A stretch of DNA of 64,000 bases from contig NZ_BCWU01000006.1 in assembly GCF_001592365.1 (NCBI RefSeq), positions 244,349 to 308,348 on the forward strand, given 5' to 3'. The stretch is from Gordonia hydrophobica NBRC 16057 (GTDB taxonomy: Bacteria > Actinomycetota > Actinomycetes > Mycobacteriales > Mycobacteriaceae). This document shows, one piece after another, positions 37,938 through 49,546 of the stretch. The position numbers and the translations under genes are program-made. A model generated the notes under the pieces. The model was not told the DNA's origin. It searched no databases and worked only from the letters and a program-made list of their open reading frames with translations. Every line of letters begins with the position of its first letter. Position 1 is the first letter of the stretch.

Positions 37938-38221
37938 GTGGCGTCTCCTTGTGTCACTGCGCAATTCAGCGACCCGTCGATAGGCGACGAGCCCGGTTTT
38001 GCGATCTCTTTCGGGGTGACCGCCGGTCGGCCTTGGCCGGCTCCGGCGAACCAGCGTTTCATTCTGCCAGAGCGGACGCCCGTCCACCAAAGCGGCCGGC
38101 ACTCAGTCCACCGCACGCGACGCGGACGATTCCAGCCGATCGTCGCACAGACGGTACCGTGTCGAAGGATGTCGGCGTCGCAGCGGAGGACGCCGCCCGA
38201 CGAGCGGAGACCCCGGAGCCC

Positions 38222-38878
38222 ATGCTGCACGCCCTGTCGCTCGCATTCGTGGACTCGGTCAACGTCCTCTTGATCGGCGTTCTGGTCGCTCTCGCGATCA
38301 TGCTGCCGCCCGGTCAGTACCGCCGCATCACCCCGCTGCTGCTGATCGGCGACTGGCTGGGCGTTCTGGTTCTCGCCGTCCTGGTGATGCTCGTCTTCGA
38401 CGGTCTGAAGTCGCTGGTCGACACGGTGATCACGTCGCCGTTGTTCGGCATCCTGCTGATTCTGACCGGTCTGTTCACCGCCGTCATGACATGGCGCGGC
38501 GGCGATTCGACGGAGTTGATCGACAGGGTCCTCGCTCCCCTGCGCACCCCGTCCGCCCTCACCGCAGGGGTCGGCTTCGCACTCGGGCTGGTGCAGTCGG
38601 CGACGTCCGTGCCGTTCTATGCCGGACTCGCTGTTCTCTCGGCCAGCGAGATCCCCGCCGCCGAACGCTATCTGGGGCTGCTGCTCTACGCGACCGTCGC
38701 ACTCAGCCTTCCGCTGCTCGCCGGACTCGTCCTCGCAGGCGTGCGCGCTCGCCCACATTCCTGGATCAGTCGGCTGTTCGGTCAGGCGCGCCAGAACCGG
38801 GCGCAGGTCACCCGTGGAGCGGGCTGGCTCGTGACCGCGCTGCTGATCGTGATCGGCGTCCTGCAGATCCTGCGGTAG
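38222..38878 (+). CDS. Six-helix membrane protein (GAP/LysE-like)
   Basis: A 218-residue integral membrane protein with about six predicted helices. The start LHALSLAFVDSVNVLLIGVLVALAI resembles the first helix of GAP/LysE-type exporters, in which a polar residue pair sits in the membrane. Other helices lie near LLLIGDWLGVLVLAVLVML, LFGILLILTGLFTAVM, TAGVGFALGLVQSATSVPFYAGL, and two at the C-terminus. No substrate can be given. ATG 38222 follows GGAG at short spacing; GTG 38160 would add 21 soluble residues. It is divergent from rpsP. Confidence 0.72.
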   Translation: MLHALSLAFVDSVNVLLIGVLVALAIMLPPGQYRRITPLLLIGDWLGVLVLAVLVMLVFDGLKSLVDTVITSPLFGILLILTGLFTAVMTWRGGDSTELIDRVLAPLRTPSALTAGVGFALGLVQSATSVPFYAGLAVLSASEIPAAERYLGLLLYATVALSLPLLAGLVLAGVRARPHSWISRLFGQARQNRAQVTRGAGWLVTALLIVIGVLQILR

Positions 38879-38918
38879 GGCGACGCGGCCGGTCACCCGG
38901 CGCGCGAGTCTCGCAGAA

Positions 38919-39992
38919 TCAGATCCGCTCGCCGCCGCACACCACGTGCAGCGGACGGCGCAGGGTCGACAGGTCTTCCGCCGGATCGGAGTCCAGCACC
39001 AAGAAGTCGGCGCGGGCGCCGTGTTCGATACCGGGGACGCCGAGCCACGCGCGCGGTGCGGTCGACGCCGCAGCCAACGCCTCCAGCGGTGACAGCCCGA
39101 TCCCGGCCAATGCATCGATCTCGTCGACGATCCGACCGTGTTCGATGGTGCCGCCCGCGTCGGTGCCCGCGTAGATGCGCACCCCGGCCTCCCGGGCCTG
39201 CGCGAAGACGTCGCTGCGTCCGGCGTGCAACGCGAGCATGTTCTGCTTGTACTTCGGGAAGCGGTCGGCGCCCGCGGCGATGTCCGGGAACGTCTCCAGC
39301 TGGATGAGCGTCGGCACCAGCGCGATGTCGCGTCGCACCATCTCGTCGATGAGGTCCTCGTCGAGGCCGGTGCCGTGCTCGATGGAGTCGAAGCCCGCAC
39401 CGATGATGTCCGGTAGGGCGTCGGCGCCGAACACGTGCGCGGTGATCCGCGCGCCGTTCTCGTGAGCCGCTGCGGCGGCAGCCTCGAGTTGCTCACGAGT
39501 CCACAGCGGGGCGAGGTCGCCGACCTCGCGGTCGATCCAGTCGCCGACGAGCTTCACCCAGCCGTCGCCGGCTCGGGCCTGCGTCGCGACCTCAGCGGCC
39601 AACTGGTCGGGATCGTCGAGTTCCACGCCATAGTCGCGCAGATACCGCTTCGGTCGAGCGATGTGCTGCCCCGAGCGGACAAATCGCGGGCCGTGCGCGT
39701 CACCGTCGAGCGGGTGGGTGTCGACCGGCGAGCCGACCTCGCGGATCAGCATGGTTCCCGCGTTCAGGTCCTTGCGCGCCAGTCCCCTGGCCTGCTCGAT
39801 CGTGACGCCCAGGCCGGGCGCGATACCGACGTGATTGTGCGCATCGACCAGTCCCGGCACGATCCAGCCGCGCCCGACGGCGACGTTGGCGCCCGCGATC
39901 GGCTCGGTGGACACGACGCCGTCGTGCATCCAGAATCGGATCGGGTCGCCGGTGAACGGATCGGTGCCGTTGAACTCGAGCGGCTCGGTCAT
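38919..39992 (-). CDS. Amidohydrolase (Rv2915c-like)
   Basis: A 357-residue metal-dependent hydrolase of the imidazolonepropionase/prolidase-like branch. The metal HxH motif is in GLVDAHNHVG. A later histidine lies in ARITAHVFGADALPDIIGAGFDSIEHGTGL, and the catalytic aspartate is in IYAGTDAGGTIEHGRI. The C-terminal part is the usual small beta domain. The substrate is unknown. It starts three bases after the ffh stop, so it is probably co-transcribed with ffh, as in M. tuberculosis. Confidence 0.9.
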   Translation of the reverse strand: MTEPLEFNGTDPFTGDPIRFWMHDGVVSTEPIAGANVAVGRGWIVPGLVDAHNHVGIAPGLGVTIEQARGLARKDLNAGTMLIREVGSPVDTHPLDGDAHGPRFVRSGQHIARPKRYLRDYGVELDDPDQLAAEVATQARAGDGWVKLVGDWIDREVGDLAPLWTREQLEAAAAAAHENGARITAHVFGADALPDIIGAGFDSIEHGTGLDEDLIDEMVRRDIALVPTLIQLETFPDIAAGADRFPKYKQNMLALHAGRSDVFAQAREAGVRIYAGTDAGGTIEHGRIVDEIDALAGIGLSPLEALAAASTAPRAWLGVPGIEHGARADFLVLDSDPAEDLSTLRRPLHVVCGGERI

Positions 39993-39995
39993 GGC

Positions 39996-41567
39996 CTACT
40001 TCTTCGGGAACTTCAGGTTGTTGAGGTCGATGCCCTCCAGGCCAGGCGGGAGTTCGTCGAGGCCGGGAGGCATGTTGCTCAGGTCGAAGCCCGGCGGCAT
40101 GCCCATCCCCGGCATGCCCGGGAAACCGCCGCGCATCGCCTTCGGCGGCGTGGGCCCCCTGCCCTTGCCCTTGCGTCCCTTGGCGCCCTTCTTGCCCTTG
40201 CGATTGCGCTTGGGACCGCCGGGCCCCATGCCCATCCGGCCGGACATCTGCGACATCATCTTGCGTGCGGCGAAGAACCGGTCGACCAGCTGGTTGACGT
40301 CGGTGACGGTGACGCCGGAACCCGTCGCGATACGACGGCGCCGCGACGCGTTGATGATCTTCGGATCGTCGCGCTCGGCGGGGGTCATACCGCGGATGAT
40401 GGCCTGGATCTTGTCGAGCTGTTTGTCGTCGACCTGCGAGAGCGCGTCCTTCATGTCGCCCGCGCCGGGCAGCATGCCGAGGAGGTTGCCGATGGGCCCC
40501 ATCTTGCGGATCATCAGCATCTGCTGCAGGAAGTCGTCGAGCGTTAGCTCGCCCTGGCTGATCTTCGCCGCGGTCTTCTCTGCTTCGGCGGCGTCGAAGT
40601 GGGCTTCGGCCTGCTCGATCAGCGACAGGACGTCGCCCATGCCGAGGATGCGGCTGGCCATGCGATCGGGGTGGAAGACGTCGAAGTCCTCGAGCTTCTC
40701 ACCGGTCGACGCGAACATGATCGGACGGCCGGTGATCTCCCGGACGGAGAGCGCGGCACCGCCGCGGGCGTCGCCGTCGAGCTTGGTGAGCACCACACCG
40801 GTGAAGTCGACGCCGTCGGCGAAGGCCTGCGCCGTGGTGACCGCGTCCTGACCGATCATCGCGTCGAGGACGAACAACACCTCGTCGGGCTGGGTCGCAT
40901 CGCGGATCGCGGTGGCCTGGGCCATCAGCTCCGCGTCGATGCCGAGGCGTCCGGCGGTGTCGATGATGACGACGTCGTGCTGCTTGTCACGCGCTTCCTG
41001 GACGCCGGCCTGGGCGACTTCGACGGCGGTCTTGGACCCGTCGACGCCGAGTTCGCCCTCGCCACCGACACCGGTGCCCGCGTGGGGCGCGAACACCGGA
41101 ACACCGGCCCGCTCACCCACGATCTGCAGCTGCTGGACAGCGCCCGGACGCTGCAGGTCACAGGCCACGAGCAGGGGCGTGTGTCCCTGGTTGGTCAGCC
41201 ATGTCGACAGCTTTCCGGCGAGCGTGGTCTTACCGGCGCCCTGCAGACCCGCCAGCATGATGACCGACGGCGGGTTCTTCGCCAGCTGAATCCGCCGGGT
41301 CTCGCCGCCGAGGATGGCGATGAGCTCCTCGTTGACGATCTTGACGATCTGCTGCGCGGGGTTGAGCGCGCCGGAGACCTCCGCGCCCTTCGCACGCTCC
41401 TTGATGCGACCGATGAACGCACGGACCACGGGCAGCGAGACGTCGGCCTCGAGCAGTGCCAGCCGGATCTCGCGCGCAGTGGCGTCCACATCGGCGTCGG
41501 TGAGCCGCCCCTTGCCACGCAGATCCTTCAGAGCACCGGTCAACCGGTCGGAGAGGGATTCGAACAT
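39996..41567 (-). CDS. ffh: Signal recognition particle protein Ffh
   Basis: A 523-residue SRP GTPase that binds signal sequences and 4.5S RNA and targets ribosomes to FtsY. The N domain begins MFESLSDRLTGALKDLRGKGRL. The G domain has LAGLQGAGKTTLAGKL, DTAGRLG and TKLDGDARGG. The Met-rich M domain (about 300-440) has GMGDVLSLIEQ and GSGVTVTDVNQLV. A basic and Met/Pro/Gly-rich tail of about 90 residues follows, longer than in E. coli. It lies upstream of the amidohydrolase gene. Confidence 0.97.
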   Translation of the reverse strand: MFESLSDRLTGALKDLRGKGRLTDADVDATAREIRLALLEADVSLPVVRAFIGRIKERAKGAEVSGALNPAQQIVKIVNEELIAILGGETRRIQLAKNPPSVIMLAGLQGAGKTTLAGKLSTWLTNQGHTPLLVACDLQRPGAVQQLQIVGERAGVPVFAPHAGTGVGGEGELGVDGSKTAVEVAQAGVQEARDKQHDVVIIDTAGRLGIDAELMAQATAIRDATQPDEVLFVLDAMIGQDAVTTAQAFADGVDFTGVVLTKLDGDARGGAALSVREITGRPIMFASTGEKLEDFDVFHPDRMASRILGMGDVLSLIEQAEAHFDAAEAEKTAAKISQGELTLDDFLQQMLMIRKMGPIGNLLGMLPGAGDMKDALSQVDDKQLDKIQAIIRGMTPAERDDPKIINASRRRRIATGSGVTVTDVNQLVDRFFAARKMMSQMSGRMGMGPGGPKRNRKGKKGAKGRKGKGRGPTPPKAMRGGFPGMPGMGMPPGFDLSNMPPGLDELPPGLEGIDLNNLKFPKK

Positions 41568-41625
41568 TCCTCCATCCTTCCATGTCCGCGCCGATCGGTG
41601 TCGCCGGGATGGCCGACTGCCTGGG

Positions 41626-42075
41626 CTATCCAGCCGCGGCGATCATGCGAACGACGGCGTAGCCGAGCCAACTCGCGATGAACAGCAGGCCCACCGGATG
41701 GGTCACGACCCGATTCATCCGAATCGGTGGACGGTGACGGACGGCTCGCAGCGGCAGCAGAATGCACGCGCCGAGGATCAGCGCCACCAGCACCGGGCCG
41801 AAGGCGTGCGCGGAGAACGCGTCGCCGAAGTGTCCGTGCACCGTGTAGACGAACGACCGGGTCAATCCGCAGCCCGGGCACGGGATCCCTGTGAATCGTC
41901 GAATCGGGCAGAGCACCGGTCCGTGCTCCACTTCGGCGACCGGGAAGCACGCCGCCGCGACGACCGCGGCGAGTCCGATGCCCGTCAGCAGCGCTGCCTC
42001 CGACGTCCGCGAACGACGACGGCCCGGCCGCACGACGTCGTTCCGCCGTGTCGACCGGGCCCTGTCTGCAGTCAC
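41626..42075 (-). CDS. DUF2752 membrane protein
   Basis: A 149-residue protein with about three predicted helices. The family motif GIPCPGCGLTRSFVY is intact, with the CPxCG-type cysteines, preceded by VLCPIRRFTG. The function of DUF2752 is not established. GTG 42075 is chosen because longer starts overlap the TM2 gene; the ribosome binding site is weak. It lies 25 bases after the TM2 gene, a pairing seen in other actinobacteria, so the two may form a membrane complex; that is inference. Confidence 0.8.
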   Translation of the reverse strand: MTADRARSTRRNDVVRPGRRRSRTSEAALLTGIGLAAVVAAACFPVAEVEHGPVLCPIRRFTGIPCPGCGLTRSFVYTVHGHFGDAFSAHAFGPVLVALILGACILLPLRAVRHRPPIRMNRVVTHPVGLLFIASWLGYAVVRMIAAAG

Positions 42076-42100
42076 TTGCTCATCGTGCACGCACCGGGTG

Positions 42101-42610
42101 TCAGCGCAGTGCGCGCCCGTCCGCATCCGGCACGTTGCGCATGGCGATGAGGACGAGGTCGACCAGCGACCAGATGCCGCAGCCGCCGAGCGTGAGCAGC
42201 TTGGCGACGCCGAGACCGGTGTAGCCGAGGTAGAAGCGATCGATGCCGAGGCCGCCGAGGAAGACCGACAGCAGGAGTGCGGTCATCCACTCCTTATCGG
42301 AGAACACGCCGGGCACGCTGGTGGCCGGCTGCGTGTGCGGGCTGTCGGTGGGGCGCACGCCGTCCTCGGCCCGGAGCTGACGCGCGGACGCCATCTGTGC
42401 GAGGGTCGGCACGTCGTACGGACCGTGCTCCTGGTCGTACGAGCGGACGAAGTACAGCCGGCCGTCGGCGAGCGGCTGCCCCATGGGGTCGTACCCCATC
42501 TGCGGCTGCCCCATCGGCGGCTGCCCCATCGGTGGCTGGCCCATCGGGTCCTGACCAAAAGGATTCTGCTGAGGATCGCCCGGGTATTTCTGCGGGTTTG
42601 GTTCAGTCAT
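42101..42610 (-). CDS. TM2-domain protein with Met/Gln/Pro repeats and a GYF-like segment
   Basis: A 169-residue protein. Residues 1-48 are a repeat of PMGQP units. Residues about 50-85 (GRLYFVRSYDQEHGPYDVPTLAQMA) resemble a GYF_2 domain. Residues about 105-160 are a TM2 domain, two helices around the GGLGIDRFYLGYTGLGVAKLL motif. TM2 proteins are of unknown function in bacteria. ATG 42610 begins MTEPNPQKYPG. It is followed by the DUF2752 gene. The N-terminal repeat mirrors the style of the Gln-rich membrane protein at 8002-8874. Confidence 0.85.
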   Translation of the reverse strand: MTEPNPQKYPGDPQQNPFGQDPMGQPPMGQPPMGQPQMGYDPMGQPLADGRLYFVRSYDQEHGPYDVPTLAQMASARQLRAEDGVRPTDSPHTQPATSVPGVFSDKEWMTALLLSVFLGGLGIDRFYLGYTGLGVAKLLTLGGCGIWSLVDLVLIAMRNVPDADGRALR

Positions 42611-42712
42611 GACCGGAAAGCTACCCGACCTTCTCCGGTTCGACAGACGACGGAGGCCAATGTCCCCTCTTCGATCGACGACGACTCCCGGTGAACAGCG
42701 CTGACACCCCGA

Positions 42713-45470
<2,758 letters not shown>

Positions 45471-45486
45471 CTAATGCCTGGCGAAT

Positions 45487-46821
45487 TCATGCCGGTTCGT
45501 ACGCGCTCTCGGCGTGCTCGGCGCTGTCGATGCCGGCGAACTCGGCTTCGCGGTCGATGCGCCAGCCCATCGGCTTGAGGGCGATCGCGATCACGAACGT
45601 CAAGACGGCTGTGAAGGCCAAGGCCACCAGAGCGATCACCGTCTGCACGACGAGTTGCTTGTAGTCGTGTCCGTAGAACAGACCGGACTCCTTGGCGACC
45701 AGGCCGAGGGCGATGGTGCCCCACAGACCGGACACCAGGTGGACGCCGACGACGTCGAGCGAGTCGTCGATCCCGAACCGATACTTGAGGCTGATCGCCA
45801 CCGCCGACAGGACGCCGGCGATGAGACCGACGAACAGCGCGCCGACCGGGGTCACCGATCCGCAGGCCGGGGTGATCGCGACGAGTCCGGAGACGACGCC
45901 AGACGCGGCGCCGACGCTGGTCGGGTGACGGTCGCGGACCCATTCGACGGCCAGCCAGCCGATCATCGCAGCAGCGGTCGCCGCGGCCGTGTTGACCCAG
46001 GCCAGACCGGCGAGGCCGTCGGCAGCGAGCGCCGAACCGGCGTTGAAGCCGAACCAGCCGAACCACAGGAGCGCTGCACCCAGCATGACGAACGGAATGT
46101 TGTGGGGCCGGTACGAGGTACGTCCGAATCCGCGGCGGTTCCCGACGACCAACGCCAGAACCAGACCTGCGACGCCCGCGTTGATGTGGACAACGGTGCC
46201 ACCCGCGAAGTCGATCGGCACCACCTTGGCCATGCCGTCGGCCACACCGAACATCCACGCGGCGATGGAGTTCTCCTCACCGGACAGCAGTCCGCCGCCC
46301 CACACCATGTGGGCGAGCGGGAAGTACACGATCGTGGTGAACAGGATGGTGAAGGCCACCCAGGTGACGAATTTGACGCGTTCGGCGACGGCTCCGCTGA
46401 TCAGCGCCACGGCGATGACCGCGAAGGTCAACTGGAACGCCAGGAAGACGATCGCCGGGATCTGGGTGCTCCCCCACACCACCACCTGTGTGGCTCCGCC
46501 GACGTCGCGGGTCTGCATCAACTGGTCGGACCCGAACAACGAGAACGGGTTCGCAAACACGCCGCCGATGTCTCCGGTGCCGGTCAGACTGTTGCCGAAC
46601 GACATCGAGAAGCCCCACAGGACGTACACGACGGTCACTGTGCCCAACGCCGCGAACGACATCATCATCATGTTGAGCACTGATTTGCCGCGCGAGAGTC
46701 CTCCGTAGAAGAACGCCAGCGCGGGCGTCATCAACAGCACCAGTGCCGCGCTCATGATCACCCACGCGGTATTGCCCGCATCCACTGTGCCGAACACGCT
46801 GTCCGGCAATGCAATCTGCAC
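45487..46821 (-). CDS. amtB: Ammonium transporter
   Basis: A 444-residue trimeric membrane channel for ammonium with about 11 helices. Hallmarks are DAGNTAWVIMSAALVLLMTPALAFFYGGL, AGGTVVHINAGVAGLVLAL with the pore His, LLWFGWFGFNAGSA, and GVHLVSGLWGTIALG with the second pore His. GTG 46821 is preceded by GGAGGTG at good spacing. Two GlnR-like boxes lie 83-128 bases upstream, so the operon should be switched on by nitrogen limitation. The C-terminal tail would bind GlnB encoded next. Confidence 0.97.
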   Translation of the reverse strand: MQIALPDSVFGTVDAGNTAWVIMSAALVLLMTPALAFFYGGLSRGKSVLNMMMMSFAALGTVTVVYVLWGFSMSFGNSLTGTGDIGGVFANPFSLFGSDQLMQTRDVGGATQVVVWGSTQIPAIVFLAFQLTFAVIAVALISGAVAERVKFVTWVAFTILFTTIVYFPLAHMVWGGGLLSGEENSIAAWMFGVADGMAKVVPIDFAGGTVVHINAGVAGLVLALVVGNRRGFGRTSYRPHNIPFVMLGAALLWFGWFGFNAGSALAADGLAGLAWVNTAAATAAAMIGWLAVEWVRDRHPTSVGAASGVVSGLVAITPACGSVTPVGALFVGLIAGVLSAVAISLKYRFGIDDSLDVVGVHLVSGLWGTIALGLVAKESGLFYGHDYKQLVVQTVIALVALAFTAVLTFVIAIALKPMGWRIDREAEFAGIDSAEHAESAYEPA

Positions 46822-46903
46822 GGTTGCACCTCCTCGTGGACGTCGCGTGTCGACGTCCGCGATCAGAATGCGGCGTGCGTGTTGCGTGCTGCGGTGCGCC
46901 GAT

Positions 46904-46949
46904 GTTTCGCATTCGTCAAAGAATGCGGCGAATGTTTCGGCGGTGTTGC
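46904..46949 (-). promoter_or_regulatory. Two GlnR-type boxes upstream of amtB
   Basis: Read towards amtB, 46949-46934 is GCAACACCGCCGAAAC and 46919-46904 is TTGACGAATGCGAAAC. Both fit gTnAC-n6-GaAAC and the mycobacterial AC-n9-AC spacing, with one mismatch each. They are 30 bases apart, on the same helix face. An inverted repeat with 7-base arms (46908-46914 and 46921-46927) overlaps the promoter-proximal box. Confidence 0.72.
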
Positions 46950-46987
46950 GCGATCAGACCAGCTCCCTGAGGCGGGCCAGAACAAAA

Positions 46988-47024
46988 GGCTGAGTTGTGC
47001 CGATCAGAGCGGCACAACTCAGCC
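46988..47024 (-). terminator. Rho-independent terminator after the AidB-like gene
   Basis: A perfect 15-bp stem (46988-47002 with 47010-47024) with a 7-base loop, followed in the minus-strand transcript by TTTTGTT. It begins 23 bases after the stop at 47047 and fits the classical form better than the other hairpins in the window. Confidence 0.88.
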
Positions 47025-47046
47025 ATCGGTGGGCCGGAACAAGCGT

Positions 47047-48669
47047 CTACGCGCGTGCGACGATGCCCGACAGGTCGAGGCTCGCGTCGAGCACGCCGTA
47101 CATGTGGCCGGGGTCGATGATCCGGCCGGCGACGAAGGCGTCGGTGATCGATTCGGGTGCCTGACGGATGAGGATCGCGCCCTGCAGGGCGATCGCCATC
47201 GATTCGGTCAGGCGGCGCGCGATCGCGGGCGCCGCGGTCGGATCGCCTGCGGCCTGCGCGATGAGCTTGCGGGTCTTCTCCACGTGGAGGTCGTACTCGC
47301 GGTACACGCCGAGGGAGCGCTCGAACTCGTTGTCGACGGCCTCGACCGACATCGGGTCGCGCATCATGGCGCGCAGGACGTCCAACGCGATCACATTCCC
47401 CGAGCCCTCCCAGACCGCCATGACCGGCTGCTCGCGGTAGCGGCGCGCGAGCGGGAAGCCGTTCTCGCAGTACCCGTTGCCGCCGAGGCATTCCAACGCC
47501 TCGTACGCGTGGTTCGGTCCGCGCTTGCAGACCCAGTACTTGCCGACGGCCGTCGCCAGCCGCCGGAAGGCGGCCGACTCGTCGGCGTCGTCGTCGTAGG
47601 CGGCTGCCAGACGCAGAGCGGTCCAGGTCGCGGCCTCCGCCTCCACCTGCAGGTCCGCGATGACCGAGGTCATGGCCGGCTGGTCCACCAGAGTCGCGCC
47701 GAACGCGGACCGGTTCCGGGCGTGCCAGGCCGCTTCCGCGACCGACTGCCGCATGCCCGCCGCGCTGCCGAGCATGCAGTCCAGTCGGGTCTGGTTCACC
47801 ATCTCGATGATGGTGCGCACGCCGTGGCCCTCGTCGCCCAGGCGCCAGCCGACGGTACGGTCGAACTCCACCTCGCTCGATGCGTTGGACTTGTTGCCGA
47901 GCTTGTCCTTGAGCCGCTGGACGTTGAAGACGTTGCGGGTGCCGTCCGGCAGGACGCGCGGAACGACGAAACAGGTCACTCCCGGCTCCGTCTGCGCCAG
48001 CACTAGGAAGGCATCGGACTGCGGGGCCGAGCAGAACCACTTGTGACCGGTGATCAGGTAGGTGCCGTCGGACTGCTCGACGGCGCGCGTGGTGTTGGCG
48101 CGAACGTCCGAGCCGCCCTGCTTCTCGGTCATCGCCATGCCGAAGATCGCGGACGTCTTGTCCCCGGCGCCCAGATCGTGCTGGTAGTCGGTGGAGAAGA
48201 CGCGGGGCAGCCACTGGTCGGCCAGCGTCTGGTCGACGCGCAACGACGGGACCACGGCGTGGGTCATGCTGACCGGGCACGCGTGACCGGGCTCGATCTG
48301 CCCGAACTGCATGAACATCGCTGCGCGAGCCACATGGGCGCCGTCGCGCGGGTCCGACCAGCAGCTGGTGTGGGCGCCGTGGGCGATCGCGTCGCCGATG
48401 ATCCGGTGATACGCGGGGTGGAACTCGATGTCGTCGATTCGATTGCCCCAGCGGTCGTGGGTCTGCAGCTTCGGCGGATTGGTGTTCGCCAGCTCTGCAT
48501 CATGCTGGAAGTCCGCACGACCGACGAGGGCGCCCGCCTCGGTGAGCCGGTCCGTCGCCCAGCCTCCGCCGAAGGCGTTCACGGCGTCGACGAGCGCGGT
48601 GTGGCTGGTGTACTCGTTCACGTCGACGCGGGCCGGCGCCTGGTTGAAGACCTGGTGCGTGGTGGACAT
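47047..48669 (-). CDS. AidB-like acyl-CoA dehydrogenase-family flavoprotein
   Basis: A 540-residue FAD protein, close to the 541 residues of E. coli AidB and longer than ordinary acyl-CoA dehydrogenases. Family signatures include GMAMTEKQGGSDVRANTT (FAD and substrate loop), GHKWFCSAPQSDAFLVLA, and GGNGYCENGFPLARRYREQPVMAVWEGSGNV, with the Glu of WEG at the catalytic position. AidB is an alkylation-stress protein that binds DNA; whether this copy acts on DNA or acyl-CoA is unknown. ATG 48669 is preceded by AAGGAG. A TetR gene lies 49 bases upstream on the same strand, and a classical terminator follows. Confidence 0.9.
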   Translation of the reverse strand: MSTTHQVFNQAPARVDVNEYTSHTALVDAVNAFGGGWATDRLTEAGALVGRADFQHDAELANTNPPKLQTHDRWGNRIDDIEFHPAYHRIIGDAIAHGAHTSCWSDPRDGAHVARAAMFMQFGQIEPGHACPVSMTHAVVPSLRVDQTLADQWLPRVFSTDYQHDLGAGDKTSAIFGMAMTEKQGGSDVRANTTRAVEQSDGTYLITGHKWFCSAPQSDAFLVLAQTEPGVTCFVVPRVLPDGTRNVFNVQRLKDKLGNKSNASSEVEFDRTVGWRLGDEGHGVRTIIEMVNQTRLDCMLGSAAGMRQSVAEAAWHARNRSAFGATLVDQPAMTSVIADLQVEAEAATWTALRLAAAYDDDADESAAFRRLATAVGKYWVCKRGPNHAYEALECLGGNGYCENGFPLARRYREQPVMAVWEGSGNVIALDVLRAMMRDPMSVEAVDNEFERSLGVYREYDLHVEKTRKLIAQAAGDPTAAPAIARRLTESMAIALQGAILIRQAPESITDAFVAGRIIDPGHMYGVLDASLDLSGIVARA

Positions 48670-48718
48670 GACTGCTCCTTCGGGTGGTTTCGGGTCGATG
48701 TGGGAGGGTTGCGCGCGG

Positions 48719-49357
48719 TCAGGTGTCGGCGGGGACGGCGGCGCCCAGCGCGCGGAAGCAGAAGCCGCTGATCGTGGCGAGGAGTGCTTCCGGATCGGTG
48801 GTCGGCGGTGCAGTGTCGGGGTCCAGTGCGCCGACCAGGGCTTCCGAGATGGCACCCATCACAGCCGAGGCGACGACCGGAACGTCGCAGGCTGCGAAGA
48901 CGCCCGCGTCGACGCCCGCGGCGATGATCTGCTCGCCGAGTTCGCGGTACGACTGCCGCAGCCGCAGTCGCTCGGCATCGACGGCCGGGATCACCGGCTC
49001 GAAGAGCAGTGACCACGCCGTCCGTCGACCGCGCAGGGCGCGCTCGGCGAACGTGTCGATGAGCAGTCGCATCTGCGCGATCGGTTCGTCGGCCGTCGCG
49101 ACGGCGGTGGCCACGCGGTCGAACTCGTAGACGGCGGCGTCCCGGAAGACCTCGGCGAGCAGGGTCTCACGGTTGTCGAAGTAGGAGTAGACCGAACCGA
49201 CGCTGACGCCGCTCCCCTCCGCGATCGCGGCGACGGTGGCCGCCGCGAAACCGCCGGTGGCGACCGTCGTGCGAGCCGCGGTCAGGATGGCGGCCCGTTT
49301 CGCAGCCGCGCTCCTGCGCGTTGTCTCGGTCGGGCGATATGCCACCGCATTCTCCAC
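48719..49357 (-). CDS. TetR-family regulator of the AidB-like operon
   Basis: A 212-residue predicted repressor. The helix-turn-helix is in RAAILTAARTTVATGGF, then TVAAIAEGSGVSVGSVYSYFDNRETLLAEVF. The C-terminal ligand domain is typical in length, with no clear ligand. It precedes the AidB-like gene by 49 bases on the same strand. Two operator-like palindromes lie just upstream, which fits autoregulation and control of the downstream gene. TetR regulators beside acyl-CoA dehydrogenases often sense acyl-CoA; this is inference. Confidence 0.9.
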   Translation of the reverse strand: MENAVAYRPTETTRRSAAAKRAAILTAARTTVATGGFAAATVAAIAEGSGVSVGSVYSYFDNRETLLAEVFRDAAVYEFDRVATAVATADEPIAQMRLLIDTFAERALRGRRTAWSLLFEPVIPAVDAERLRLRQSYRELGEQIIAAGVDAGVFAACDVPVVASAVMGAISEALVGALDPDTAPPTTDPEALLATISGFCFRALGAAVPADT

Positions 49358-49365
49358 TCAAACTA

Positions 49366-49409
49366 TGAATCCGCGTTCAACTGTTCTGGAAGAATTGAAT
49401 CACGATTCA
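49366..49409. promoter_or_regulatory. Paired TetR-type operators
   Basis: TGAATCACGATTCA at 49396-49409 is a perfect palindrome with 6-base arms and a 2-base centre. TGAATCCGCGTTCA at 49366-49379 matches it with two arm mismatches. The copies are exactly 30 bases apart, and the nearer one starts nine bases before the tetR ATG. A further inverted repeat (49425-49430 with 49438-49443) lies beyond. Confidence 0.75.
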
Positions 49410-49462
49410 TTGGATGGCACAAGAGAATCGTGGCACGCGATTCGACACCCACCTGAAACGGT

Positions 49463-49512
49463 CGGTCCCGCTGCACATCGGCCGGAACAGTGTCAGCCGT
49501 GCAGCGGGACCG
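49463..49512 (-). terminator. Hairpin downstream of ftsY
   Basis: Perfect 14-base arms (49463-49476 and 49499-49512) close a 22-base loop, 35 bases after the ftsY stop. Outer bases add a second short stem (CACCTGA with TCAGGTG). Likely terminator of the smc-ftsY transcript. Confidence 0.65.
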
Positions 49513-49546
49513 AACGCCTCAGGTGAGAGGCACGAGGTGGAGCGAG

